From the NCBI GenBank assembly GCA_947034895.1, contig OX344762.1, positions 28,066,760 to 28,130,759 of the forward strand: a stretch of 64,000 bases of DNA. Direction: 5' to 3'. The position numbers and the translations under genes are program-made. The notes under the pieces are model-generated. The model saw only the letters and a list, made by a program, of their open reading frames with translations, made no database searches and was not told where the DNA came from. This DNA is from Rhytidiadelphus loreus. Its lineage: Eukaryota; Streptophyta; Bryopsida; Hypnales; Hylocomiaceae. This document shows positions 24,811 to 37,700 of this stretch, one piece after another (positions within the stretch are counted from its first letter, which is position 1; each line of letters begins with the position of its first letter).

Positions 24811-26280
24811 TAGAAATCAACTACTGACTTTTTATATTTCATAACGGGGATTCCTTCACTATCCAAATAGAACTTAAAAAGATGCATCTCCTCCAATCTA
24901 ATTAATCTAGTCGTCCCACTACTTTGGTATCCTTTAATAAACAACTTGAAATCAACCACCTCTTGAATGAACTCTGGCATGAATGATAGCTCTTGATACT
25001 CCATAAAGGCTTTCATCAAGTCAACAACGACAAAAGTATTTTTTGTCTTCAAAACCTTAGAAAGATGGCTGAAATAAGCATCAATGTCTTCATGAGTATG
25101 TCCAACAAGTAGAAAACCAACTTGAATTTCTTTGAAGACTCCACGCGCAGTCAACAAGGACAAGAACGTCATAAGGTACTCATTCTTGTTATCCTTTGCC
25201 AAGTTGTCGAGCTAAAGATATAACTTTTGAGGAAGAAGGAGGGACTATGTCGAGCTAATGGTTCCACTAGCGTCAAATAATCCATACAACGTGACTTTCC
25301 TCTAAGCAATGCTTCAAATATAGAGTGTGCCGGTAGGAATGGAAAAAAATCACTTGTCACTCAAATCGGAGGACCTTCTAGACAACGTTTGAAACAATCT
25401 GGCTAAAAAATATGATGAGATTGTGAAGTTTGAGTTTGCTGGCTAGCACGACGATGCATAGTAGACATATGCATTGTCACTATGACCATGAACTACCATT
25501 CTTGTTATGCTCATCGATATTTGCCCCAGACCTTGAGTGGCCTTTGTTGTAACTCGAATCTTTGGTAAAGTTGTCTTGGAGGTATCCATCTTGTCATGAA
25601 TTACACATAATTTGTCTTGCGGATTCTTTTTCAATTCCTCACACCATGAAGCATATAAGCGACAACATGAGGCTTGATGATTGTGATGCTTAATCCGTTG
25701 CTTTGAAAATTCTACAAAATTAGGACTTCCTTTGGGCAACTTCAAAAGACACTACTACAACTAGTCACATAAACTACACTTTGCAAACAAGCTTCCAATG
25801 GACTTTATAGAAACATTGTTGAAATGCTCCTTTTTTATTCTACTAATCATAGAGTGGCTCACATGTAGAAGGCCATAGTTTTCATTTAATTGGAAAGCCA
25901 ACAGAAGTATGTATAAGCTACGACAGAGGCTAAAGCTCATGCAAAAGAGAAGTAAACAAGTAAAAAAAGGATTTGGAATCGAAAACATAAGATACTTCAA
26001 CTAGAGTACTCCAGCTGATTTTGAACAATGATAGAAAATTCGAGGTAGTACCTCATTGGCCTCAACTCGGATGCGTTTCCAATTACTTCCTGTAGGTAGA
26101 TATTTGAGACTACCTATTCTTTTGTGTTCAATGCCACATATTTGATGGGGCATTTGGTCAACATTCTTGTCAATGATTGCTTTCATAGTTCCAGTAACTT
26201 GAATGGTTCCAATCCGAGGTCGATTATCCCCTTTGTTTTTATGTGTGCCCGAAACAACGCCATCTTTGTACTTCATCATA
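24811..26280 (-). pseudogene. Broken DUF7869-type (transposon-like) gene
   Basis: Reading down the minus strand, blocks occur in the order expected for DUF7869-containing proteins, which are widespread and usually repetitive in eukaryotes. They are: LKYLPTGSNWKRIRVEANEV (about 26115-26050); HVSHSMISRIKKEHFNNVSI then FAKCSLCD (about 25880-25765), a probable metal-binding pair; CVIHDKMDTSKTTLPK (about 25610-25560); and LLVGHTHEDIDAYFSHLSKV (about 25122-25060), the most diagnostic block. The gene is dead: LYL-stop-LDNLAKDNKN has a TAG at about 25212 where Gln would be expected, and frameshifts and stops separate the other blocks. Some gaps could be introns. The family is known by motif only; its biochemical activity is not established. 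Upstream coding-like fragments extend to about 27350. Confidence 0.6.
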
Positions 26281-27350
26281 TAACCATAGTATGTTGATTT
26301 TGAAATTCCGTGAATTACATATTAAGCCGTAATGCATACTTCCACACCTTCAAAAGTGATTATTTTTTTATTCTAATCTCCATCAAAATTACTAATTTGG
26401 CCGCTCACATCAATTCCATATTCTTGTCGGTCCTCAAAAGTATCTTTGCCTAACAATCAAATTTTGTTCTTGAAGAAAGAACTTGCAGTATTGCTTGCTG
26501 CAACATTGGGAGGCACTAACCTTCCAAATTTCAAAGTCTTCAATTTTGCGGACAACCAACAAATCCTTAACACATACATTGCATGCGCTTTCGGTTTATG
26601 AATCAATAAGGCGATTTCTCTCTTCCTCCAAGATAAGTTAAGACTTAAGAGGTCACCAACAACGGGAATGGCAACAAAATAGTTAACTATTTCCTTCAAT
26701 GATCAGCCACTAAGAAACCAATAGGTTGATAATGGCCATCGGGCGTGAGTCATTATAGCTTGCATGTTTCCAAAAACAACATCCAAAAGAGTTACACCCA
26801 AATACTTCTCACTGAATACTCCATCTTCAAAATGATCGTTTGGACTTCAACAAATTATTTGTCATGTTGCTTCAATAGCCCCTTAGATTTTTGAAGATGA
26901 ACCTCGAGCCCCACCCAATCATCCTATGAACAAATGAAGAAGAATTCATAGGTGGATGTGTAGGTGTCTTTTGAACTTCATCTACTCTCCAAAGCATTGT
27001 CCGGTTAAGAGCATCCAACATTGATGTAAACTTCCTTTGGGACAGTGTCAATGGAATATTTTCCGCTCCATAAACAACGCAATGCAGCCAAACCAAAATC
27101 AAAACACTCCGCTCCAATGGAATGTCCATCCCAAGCCACTGGCCCTCCAGATTGGCATCTACAACTAGACCCCATCAACCTCACCAAATCCTACAACAAA
27201 AAGCTTAACTTCATCTTCATTATTAAATGGACGAGCTCGAGTTGTCGAGACTTCAAAGCCTTCTCCCGTCAAGTGTCCAATCGTATACGGGACTACATCA
27301 TTGCATTCATTGAAGAAATTCATGTCAACTTCCTTACAAATGAACAAGGA
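26281..27350 (-). pseudogene. Coding-like fragments upstream of the DUF7869 relic
   Basis: Minus-strand fragments in shifting frames, including IGHLTGEGFEVSTTRARPFN followed by NEDEVKLFVVGF (27300-27190), then overlapping readings around 27190-26870 and 26700-26460. The composition looks coding, and the order and strand agree with the DUF7869 relic below, so they may be the 5' part of the same dead element. I do not recognise a domain in them. Confidence 0.3.
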
Positions 27351-27399
27351 GTTTTAGAATTTGTTCAAATGTGTAAAAAGCTTGAGAATTGAGGAAACG

Positions 27400-28640
27400 T
27401 ACAAAAGTGTGAGGAACATCTTGACATATAAGCATTCAGTGGAAATATATGACATAAGGTAATTTCTACTTCTCAAATGTGTGGTGATCCATACATATAA
27501 AGTTACTTTGCAATAACCAAGTACATATTGAATGGAAAATTAAACCCACAACTATTCCACATCTGGATCACTCTAGATGAATAAGCCTCATTTGGATCAT
27601 TCTTTATGTGTGATGGTACGATCATTGATTCTAATTCAAAATTTACAAAATCAAAAATTGGTATCGACCATTTCTCATTTGATACCTTTTTCCATTTAGA
27701 GTGATCCAGATACCTTTCCCTAGCTAGAGTGATCTAAATAACAGACAATGAACATGATCATTCATGATACTGCATCAAGAAGGACTAATCATCAAGACGG
27801 CAACACAACCAAAAGCCACCTCCATCTTGTTGGATTTAGAGTACTCCAAATGTAGACATGTGTCCACAAAAATAGATTCATCTAGATCACTCTAGATGAT
27901 GAATTTGTGAAAAAAATGATTTGACTATTCATCCACATATTCTAAAAGTCCTACAGACGCGAGTTCATTACCCTAGAAATAAAATGTACGATGGCGCATC
28001 ATCCATGTGAGCCAGTATTTGTATTACAATATGCTTATACATATTCATATGCACACGTGAATTTCGTTGACTAATTAATACTTTGGAGCTAACCAACATT
28101 TCTCTAAACATCCTTGTTTGTTTGATGTTATCAACTTCGGTTTCATTCCTATGTTGTACTTTTGTGGTTGACCAAACAATTTCCCTCTCAATAGAATGCG
28201 TTGGACATCTATCAATGTGACTCATTATATCAAGGGAATTGTGGGGCATCCTTCTAAGGTCTGAAGTCCGAGGTGAATCATTCAAAAATAACAATGACAC
28301 ATTCAAACTTGTAAACAAGGAATTGACAATGTCTCACCTTTTGAAAAAAGCGTCCTCGGTAATGAAGTTCTCTGCGCAAAGTTCCTTATCACACCATAAT
28401 GTCATTCCCCCAAATTGCCACAATCTGGAGATGGAGATGCACATGAGGACTCAATGGTAGTCCAAAAGAATGAGAATGATTGACCACGAGAGAGTTGGCC
28501 TCCATGGAAGAGGGAGATTGTTTTCAAAAATTTGAAATCCCACCCAAATTGTGTATGAGATACCTTAGCAGCGAATCTTTGTTGTAGACTTTGACTAACC
28601 AAAAACTGTCGATAAGAAAAAGCATTATTCTATAGTCAAT
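27400..28640. other. Gene-free stretch with short palindromic repeats
   Basis: The word GATCACTCTAGATGA and its complements recur in both orientations at about 27566, 27697, 27730 and 27886. They may be the arms of a decayed foldback element. The ORFs at 27968-28602 show no recognisable protein features. Confidence 0.3.
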
Positions 28641-29064
28641 ACTGCATTAGGTGGGCTCGTGGATTTAGGATTTGACTTACTAAAGTCTCTATTCCACTTT
28701 TTTTGATGGTGCTATAGAATCCTATTTAATCATTTTTTTAGTCTTCAATTTGTAGCTTAATGAGCATAGCAAGTTTATTATATAACAATGGAGTATTTCA
28801 TATAGATAGTATAGAACTTATTCTTTGAATGTCTCGGACATCAGTGCTATGTTCAAAAATTCAAAGGCAGTTTCTATTACATCCAAAAAATTGCTACAAA
28901 TAACAAAATACAAGGTAACACGGAGTTTCTACTAAAGTTGGAAAAATAATGTTTCATTTGTTTCAAAAAATTAAATAAACCTAGCTATGTTGATTACAAA
29001 TGAAATATAAATGAAAAGTTCTAAGTATCATTATTTGGTGACTCAGTTTGTAAGTTCTCATCTA

Positions 29065-29474
29065 AGGTAGTATGTTCTAAAAGCGCCCATCTTCTTCAAA
29101 CTACCCCTTTTTTTAGGTGGAGAATGGAGATGGGGTAATTGTTAAATGGACCACTGTAGCAATTGAATGCATTGACGAAAAATTGTTTTTCTATGGCAAG
29201 AGCCAATCATTGCCTTTGAATTCTGCACATTTCTTTACAACTTGCAGGTAGACAGATTTTGGGAGACCTATAGTCACAAATAGGTGCCTATGTCCAAAAT
29301 CTTTGAAAATTTGTAACTAATTCAAAAATGCTTGGAAAAATACAAAACCACTCGTGTTAGATTCTACGTCTATTTTTCTTTTTCTAAAAAATGATTGAAA
29401 AATAATTTTGTCCACTTTAGCCTATGAAAAAGGCAGACCAGCTCTTAAATGGTCGCTTTTAGAGCATACTACCT
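29065..29474. mobile_element. TA-flanked MITE, about 410 bp
   Basis: The ends AGGTAGTATGTTCTAAAAGCG and CGCTTTTAGAGCATACTACCT form a terminal inverted repeat of about 21 bp with one mismatch. They are bounded by TA at 29063-29064 and 29475-29476. The interior is noncoding. TA duplication points to a Tc1/mariner-like (or TWA-preferring PIF/Harbinger-like) origin; the class is inference. Confidence 0.75.
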
Positions 29475-29479
29475 TACTT

Positions 29480-30480
29480 ATTATTTACACATGGCAGAAG
29501 CTAAGCAACAAGAATTATATTTAATACACTCTGCCAAGCCACGTGTGACTTCCAAGCTTGTACTATTTCTTTTTGCAATGAAATTTTGTTTCATTTGTTT
29601 CAAAAAAAGAAAAAAGAAAAATTAATATACTCATTAAATAAGATACTCTATGCACGTTATGCATCAAGACATGAATCAAGATTTATGGCACAATATGTGT
29701 CTGACAAAGGCTCAAAAGATTGGGCATTTTGATCCACTGATACAGACTACAAAAAGTTGGGGATCACTTTTGTGAGCTCCCCATTTGTCACTTGGGACTC
29801 ATAGTTTGTTTGTTTTATAGATTATTGCAATTTAAGTTATAATATTATACAAAAAAAACAAGAAAGAGTGAAGAACCAAAATAGGTATGTCACATGCCAA
29901 TATAATCTTTGGTCATAAATTGACTTTTATCCCTAGAATATCCCCCAAACCCACTTGTGCATAGATTAAAACCATTAAGTAGTGGGAATCAATAGGTTTG
30001 TGGGAATTTTCCTAAAATAGTCCAAAAACCCAGTGCATGTGACCATGCTTGGCTAATTTGGTCTGAGAAGAAACAAAAGAGATCTATATATAAATCTCCA
30101 AAGATAGGTTTCAATTTCCCCATCCCATCGACAAAATATTAGAAACCCCAATTGTTAGCATATAATAGTTGCATTCTCAAGACAAGTGAGTAGAGGAATC
30201 TATGGCCACCGGATGGTGATCTAGGATCAAAAGCATGCCAAGAAATCAAATGCGAAATCCATTTGCCAAGATTCCCTTGCATGTAGAAGATTCCTTGACT
30301 ATAGGTAATCAAGGAAGGTCGATTTTGCCCTTTCTGACAAACATGCACAAGACCAACACATGACTTTGTGCACCTCTTGGAAAACTCCATGAGAGGTTTT
30401 CCAAGAAGTTTCAGAAGTTTCTAACTTACATAGATGTGCTTTCTGAACGGTCAACTACATATACCCACAAGGGGAAATTC
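29480..30480. other. Gene-free stretch
   Basis: AT-rich intergenic DNA. The minus-strand ORF at 30139-30390 has no recognisable features. No repeats were paired. Confidence 0.35.
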
Positions 30481-31038
30481 ATGGAAAATTCATGGGTTGC
30501 GATAAAATCTCACTAAGAATTAGGTTAGCTTTTATTATGTTAATAAGTCTCTCCGATAAGTTTCAAAGTGTTTTGATAGCGGGAGGTGTCTAAATCACCA
30601 ACATTCCTCCAAATATAAAATACGGCGAGATTTATATGGAGTTGATTGGCATCCCGGGAGCACACGGAGTTGGAATGAAGTCAATAAGGAGTCTTTTCTA
30701 ACTTCCTAAAGCCTTCCCAACAATCCTAACTAGTCACTCTTGTTAGAAAAGGTAACCTCTAAAAATTAGATTTTTTACCTTTTATTGATTCTAGTTGGCG
30801 CTAGTTGTTGATGAGTTTTTCGTGAGAGAAACAGGGGGTAGGGAGCCCCTAATCTAAAATCTGCCTTCTGGACCCAGTGGTGCAATCCATTTGTGATTTG
30901 AAGTTGAGCTCCAAAAGTTAGAGATTAAGATCATTGTAAAAACCTAAAAGAGATGAAAATCCTAAAAGATAAGGATGAAAATCTAAAGTGATAGAATTAC
31001 CTAGGTTAGAAAGAGAGGAAGTGGATGCCCTGAGAGAG

Positions 31039-31047
31039 TATAAAAGG
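31039..31047 (+). promoter_or_regulatory. TATA box in an LTR-like stretch
   Basis: TATAAAAGG is followed by a pyrimidine-rich tract, with boundaries unresolved. The wider stretch (about 30500-31700) has the flavour of a solo or decayed LTR, but no second copy, primer-binding site or polypurine tract was found. Two phrases of the type 'tagattg.gtgttaaact' and 'ggcgga.ctt' repeat at about 31564 and 31624. Confidence 0.25.
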
Positions 31048-31879
31048 GCATCCTTCTTCCTCTCAAACCACCCCTATTCTTCTACTTGGATCCATTGGGT
31101 CCACATTTTGTTGATGTTTTCTTTGGTCACTTTTTTGGTACTAGGGAGACTAGAACGGTGTCTTTTTAAGGCTCCTTTTGATTCTTGTCGGTTGTTTTTG
31201 CAAGCTTGTAGAGGACTTCAGAGGTCCTTCTACCTCTTGTATGTTTAGTGAGCTACTTGATTTTTTGAATTATTACCTTGGGTTGTTGTATGCTTGGATT
31301 ATCTTCTCATTTCGTCCTTGATTAGGTAAATATCCTAGAAATCTTCCCCCACTATACCTTAGCAATGCCGCTTTGGGAGGCCTCTAATTTTGTTTTGGCA
31401 TGATTCCAACTTTTGTACTAATCTCATTGGACTAACCAAGCCCCGTGTATAGGTTGATGGACACCAACTAAATATATTTGTCTAGTTTATCTTATGCCAA
31501 GGTGGTCCCCATTAGGGTAACCAGGGTTAAACCCCTTTGTTGTGTTCCTAAGCCTCAAAGTCCTAGATTGTGTGTTAAACTCTCAAACGGCGGAGCTTTG
31601 AACTCCACGGGTTAAGGAAGTCTTAGATTGGGTGTTAAACTGGAACTAATGGCGGAACTTGGGAAAATCCAAGCGATTAGCTCCAAAGTTTAGTTTCCAA
31701 AACGTGTTGGAAACTAGTCAAAGTTTAGTATCCAAGAAGTACGGTGGTACCCTCAAAGGTAAGGACCAAAGGCCAATCTCTCTTTCCCTTTTTCTTTTCA
31801 CCCCCTTTGGGATAGAAGTTTTGTTTAGTTAAAATTAAGGCTACCGCAAGGGGGGTACCAATGGCAAGTACTTCATACA

Positions 31880-32260
31880 ACACCGTAGAACATGTACTAC
31901 AAGCAGCACCACAGGCAGGTACCACAAGACAATACCATAGGTGGGTACCACAAGGCAGCACTGCAGCAAACACCGCACGCATCACACACATGGGCATTGG
32001 GGGCCAGGGTTCAGGAACTATTGAAGGCACTATGTTGGAGTTCAAGAAACTACTAAGGGCACTAGGGATTTCGGGATTGCTAAGGACACTAGGGGTTTTG
32101 GAACTGTTGGGCCGGGGTTTCAAGATAACTAAGGCCGGGATTTTCAGGAACTATTGGGGCTAGAGGGCTTCAAGGGTTGTTGGGCCAAGGGGTTTGGGAC
32201 TATTGGAGTTGGAGCTCGCAGAAACTGTTGGAGTTGGGGCTCAGAGTTCTATTGGAAAAT
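31880..32260 (+). repeat. Degenerate tandem repeats (about 24-28 bp units)
   Basis: From about 32007 to 32250 roughly ten diverged units of the form 'ggtttcaggaactattggggccag' follow each other. Just before them (31900-31960) 'caggtaccacaag' words recur. The unusually long plus- and minus-strand open frames here are by-products of the repeat structure. This may be the variable region of a retroelement or an independent minisatellite. Confidence 0.55.
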
Positions 32261-33573
32261 TATACTCTTAAAGCTCACACGCTCAAGGACACCATGATGG
32301 GCTCATCTTTTGGAGGCAACACTAAGCACACCAAAACCACAACATTCATCAAGCCAAACCTCACACATTGCCACAAGAGATAGATAGGAGAGGAGAATAG
32401 TGTCTACAAGTGCTTCGCATGTAACCTCATACCTCTTTATAAAAACATTCACCACAACTAAGTGAGATGGAGGAAAGTGGGAGGAGGGAAGGTACTAAAT
32501 AGGGAAGAAGAATAGGGGGATATCTTAAGGACCATTGAGGTTCATGAGGGAAATCAAGCATAAGAGCCCCAAAAACCGTACCCCATTAGAAGTGTAAGAA
32601 GGGTTGGTAAGCACTGCCGGGGCGTAAGGAGCTAACGTAAAAGTCATTAGTGTAGAAATAAATAGGGTGGACGTCAATAGTGCATATAGAAAAGGAAAAG
32701 GAAGGTGGAAAGGAAGGAAGAACTTCTAAACTTGGGAGATCTGTTGGAACCGGTATTTATAAAGGAAAATTGGCTAACTTTTCGAGAGCAAAAAATGACT
32801 ACAAGTACGGGATTGTAGGGCATCTTAGCAACCTCTTGCATGAACTTCAACACGTGGTAAGACACCAAGCCATTTCACGCCTTTTGTTCCTTCATAATTT
32901 AGCAATTGTTAGTAAAGCCGAGAGCTAGAGAGAATTATAACCGTGTTCAGGTTAGAATTGAAGGAAAAACCTTAAAGTAGAGGTCTAGAGGTTTCCAAAA
33001 ACCTAAAACATGTAGGAATTAGAGCCAAATTGAGGGAGATATTAGTAGATGAAGTTTAGTGGTTATAGTGGATGAAAAGTATTCAATTTCATCCACAAGT
33101 AACAAAATTGTAGGAATAGAAAGTAGGAATAAACCAAGGTTCAAATGTGAAATTAGAAGTTAGTTTTGGAGGTTAGGCTAGTAGTAATTAGCGAATGAAG
33201 TTTTAGGCACTAATTAGTAATTAAACCTCATCTTTCGATATCTTTTGTTAGGGAGGTCAGATGGGGTAGCATTTGATGTTTTTGAAAATGGCACGAGATG
33301 CTTTACTACCACTAGTGACTTAGATAGGAACACATCTATCTCTACTCCAAACCCACCATGTCAGTTTAAGCCCCAAATTAGTTGGGAGAGACTTTGTAGC
33401 TTAAATTAGTTGTTTTTTCTCTTCTTATAATAACCATAAATGATTAGGGAATAGAAAAGATCCACTGCTTAGAAGGCCCAATGGATTGACGCTAAACACC
33501 CTTAGGTAGAACTAGAAACAAGGACCTGATTGTGCTCAATTATTTACCAAGGGTGGGTAAATAAGTGTTCATA

Positions 33574-34058
33574 AGGGGATGACATTAGAAGCTCTCTAGA
33601 TCTCCAATTCGCAAGGTCAGTGTTGGAATTGTCATATGAATGTTAAATATTGAGGGGATGACATCAGAAGCTCTCTAGATCTCCAATTCGCAAGGTCAGT
33701 GTTGGAATTGTCATATGAATGTTAAATATTGAGGGGATGACATCAGAAGCTCTCTAGATCTCCAATTCACAAGGTGAGTGTTGGAATTGTCATATGAATG
33801 TTAAATGTTGAGGGGATGACATCAGAAGCTCTCCAAATCTCCAATTCACAAGGTCAGTGTTGGAATTATCAAATGAATGTTAAATGTTGAGGGAATGACA
33901 TCAAAAGCTCTCCAAATCTCCAATTCACAAGGTCAATGTTGGAATTGTCATATGAATGTTAAACGTTGAGGGGATGACATTAGAAGCTCGCCAAATCTCC
34001 AATTCACAAGGTCAGTGTTGGAATTGTCAAATGAATGTTAAATGTTGAGGGAATGAGG
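33574..34058 (+). repeat. 79-bp minisatellite, six units plus a partial
   Basis: Unit starts (AGGGGATGACAT or variants) fall at 33574, 33653, 33732, 33811, 33890, 33969 and 34048, a constant 79-bp period. The first three units are nearly identical; later ones share their own substitutions (CCAAAT for CTAGAT, CACAAGG for CGCAAGG). This is a clean head-to-tail array about 0.7 kb beyond the stop codon of the hydrolase gene. No coding function. Confidence 0.9.
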
Positions 34059-34743
34059 ATTAATTGTTTACACACAATTCATGACTTCCTCTACAATCAT
34101 TTGGAAATTTTCAGATGATTTCGTTAGTTATATGCAAGTAAATACTATCTTTATATTTCATTGCTCATATATGTTGGAAAACACAAAATTTTACTCTAAG
34201 AAACAAAAAATGCAGAAAAATGTCAAATTGGTTTTGTTGACATCAACATAGTTTTCTTCTAGTGATGTAACTTCTATAACACTTACTGATGTTGGAATTC
34301 CAATGCGCAATCTTGTTGTTTCTTGTGCTGTTGGATATCTGAATTCCACTCAAGTTATTTAGACGATCAATTTGCAAAGATTGGACAAGGTGTTTCTTTG
34401 TATTGCGGTGGGAGAAAAAGTTGTATTCAAGCATTGTGTTGTTCAATTTAAGAAGTTGGATTAGGGCATCCCTGAGCCCCGTAACGATTTCGCACTAAAT
34501 ACGAGAATGCTTGGACCTCATATTTACAATCTTAACCCTAAAAGTCCTTGCCAGTTGTCTAACATGACATCTCAAAACAAATGTCTAACCCTTCTCAAGA
34601 GTCACAAACTTCTACCGCTCACTCATCTTTTTCACATTTCATTGTCATTTGATAGAAAAAGAAACGAACAAAAATGAAATGGAGTGAAAGTAAAGTGATT
34701 TCATAATGCAAAATTGAGCCTTTAATAGAATTGAAAGTATAGG
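34059..34743. other. Intergenic and 3' flank of the hydrolase gene
   Basis: Contains GTTTTCTTCTAGTG at 34251-34264, identical in type to the right end of CACTA elements in this window, but no partner end was found nearby. The hydrolase 3' untranslated region should lie just below 34744. Confidence 0.35.
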
Positions 34744-37700
34744 CTAAGTTATAGTAATAGCTGGAATCTCCAAAGATTTAACTTGAGGAAGGGAAGGATC
34801 TTGGCTCTTCATGTGCAAATGGTCTACATCCACAACCCCTTCCGTAAGAAACCGAAAGGTTTCTTGGTACATGCTTTGCCAGAACTTGTTCGTGTGCCCT
34901 AAGCTAGACTGCACAAGCATACAAATCGAAGCAAATCAATAAACCAATGTAAATCAATTTGAAGGTTGGCAAGTAGAGGAGTTTTGAAAACAAACACACG
35001 ACATATAACAAACACAGCTCATTAATGTCACTTCCTCTATTACTAATTCCTCTGGTCTCTCACCAAACTTACTCTAAGCATCCAATTCAATAGAAAAATA
35101 ACAACATTCATAAACAAAAATTCTCTAGAATTTGTGTTGAAACCATTGGAAAACTATTTCAAAAATAAAAGTTCATTTACAAAGGAAAACAAAATATTAT
35201 AGGGAACATTTAAACAAGTGAACTCATTTCTTTGAAAAATATTAATTATTCACCTTTATGTGATGAACCTCCTATATATGTATGATTAGTATTCTCACTA
35301 ACATACTATATTTATGTCACAAAAAGTTGCATACACATGTGTTTTGGAGGAGTATAAAATAAGGGTATAAAATAACTTCTATAGATCTGAGAACCTTTTT
35401 TTATCACTTTACATGCATCACTATTAATTGTCACAATGTTACAAAACTCCATATAATCATGTGCATTGTGGGAGTACTCTAAGTTTGGGAGTATTCTCCA
35501 TTCATGACTTTACCTCCAGTGGGTGCACCATGGGATGAGGAACAACTTCGGCTGCAGCGTACAATGTGGAAAAATGTGGGGGGCCATCATCACCTGCATT
35601 TTTTCAAGCACAAGAATATTGAACAAACCATATAATCGAACAATTATTTGCGGACGGGAGGGAGTCAGTACTTCCATGAAACAAGCTCGTCAAATACTCA
35701 AAATGAAAATCTGGGAGAGAGAGAGGAAGAGAATACCAGCGCGGTCTTCAATTTCTTTGATGATGCTCATGCCAACAGCGTGGTCCGCCGAGTCGTCGAT
35801 TTCCGTCTGTACAATGAGGGTGGGCAGCTTCGCCAAGACATCCAAATGCTTCTCCTGTCGCACAAAATGACCAAACACGTCCACGGCCACCATGCAACTC
35901 AACAGAAATGGCATGTCCGGGTACCAGCCTTTCTCTTGTGCTCCCAGCGGTCCTGCGAGCTTGGAAAACCGACAATTGCCTTGGTTGATGATCTGCACAC
36001 CGAATTCAGGACCCACTCAGTGTCATCGTCACCTTCGGATCATGAATAATCATGGGTTGGGTGTGGAAAACCAAAATCAACCGTGACTCAGTTCCATCAA
36101 ACTCTACAAGAGCATGTTAGTGTAAAATGGCAATCTAAGATCGCTCAAAATGTCTTCTTTTGAGGGAAAACCAACAAGTGTCTTGGTTGCTGATTTGTAG
36201 AGAGAGAGAAACTCCAACCAATAAGCTACGGTTGGCGTACATGAAGAGCCTGCTCATTTAAGGTCTCACAAATGACTTGGAGTAGTCAAAATGAGTTACT
36301 ATGAGATTACCTACCTCCATTATGATGAACTATACATATTAGACTCACTCACTATCACCTTTGGATCATGAATAAGGATCATGAACTACGATCCAATTCT
36401 ATCAAATCTAGGAGAGCATGTCAATGGAGAAGGTCAGTCTAAGATCGTTCAAAATATCTTATTTTAGGGCACTCCAACAATAAAGTATCTTGGATTGTCC
36501 TAGATTGACACTCTAGTACGAATGCATCTAGTACAATTGGCAAAATTGGGTTCAAGGTTGGTTTTATAACAACCCACTATAGCAACCTATTGAAGACCCA
36601 ACATCAAATTTGTCCAATCAACTACATCACATACAAGCATTGAGGTGCTCATGGATCTTGGAGATTTGGTTCATGTTAAAGTACTTGAAAAGTCATAGTG
36701 TGTTTTGGTTTGTAACTCCAATTTAGCCCACAAGTTGAGCTCATGCCAATTCTTTTTCTAAGTTACATTTGAATTCTTAATCAATTTTGTATATTGAAGG
36801 GATTGACTATACAACTCATAGTTGTATGCAATCAAAGTTGTATGCAATCAAAGTTGTATCTTTTTCTAAATTGGATTTTTTGGTCCCACCTTTTCCACCT
36901 TTTTGGTCTTCAAACAAGGAACCAAAAGACTATTTGCATCTTAATGGTTGCTAAAATGTATTTGGTCCCTATTTTTTTCTACCACGGGTAGCATTTTGTC
37001 CAAAATCAAACACTTGGTCAATGGCTTCAATCCTATTGAGTGCATGTGTCCAAAATTGGGTTTAAAAACAAAAAATATTCATTAACCACACCATTTTCAC
37101 ACCTATAATTGTCATCTACAAATAAGTGATTGAAATTTTCAGCTGTAAGAATGTCTAAGATATTCTAGAAACGTCCAAAGATTGTGTCTCTCACACATTT
37201 AGGCTACATATCTTAGAATCTATCACCTACAAATTTTCTTCAAAGTATTATTACACCCATATGGGCAATTTCGTTAAAATGGCGCCATTCCACTATTTTG
37301 GCAGTTTTCACAGTTCAGACCTGGCGGTCTGAAATGTACAACTGTCTTAGATGTTTGAAATCTATACCTTTTCTAGATTTCTGAAATCTACTACTATCCT
37401 AGATGTCACTTTAAAAATCCAAACCCTGAAATTTGAAATCTATATATGTCTTGGATCTCTGAAATCTATATAAATCAAAGATTTCTAAAATCTACATATG
37501 TTCTAGATGTTACTTTTACAGTTCAGATTGGGCGATCTGAAAATGGCACACGGAATACGCCATTTTAACGAAATTGCCCATCCATGTATTTGAGCAATCC
37601 CAAATAGTCCCTCACTCTTTACCATAGTTGCAAAGAATTTTGCATATTGATCTTGTTATTACTATAGGTATATCTCTCATATTAAATGCTTGCAAGTCGT

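Noticed and set aside
31725..32163. 132-codon minus and 100-codon plus ORFs
   Set aside because: Both run through degenerate tandem repeats with balanced composition; openness is a repeat effect.
35511..35519. Stop shortly after hydrolase exon 7 (reading through GAG-GTA-AAG-TCA-TGA)
   Set aside because: GAG|GTAAAG is a good donor and a phase-matched last exon exists at 34908-34744, ending in a stop.
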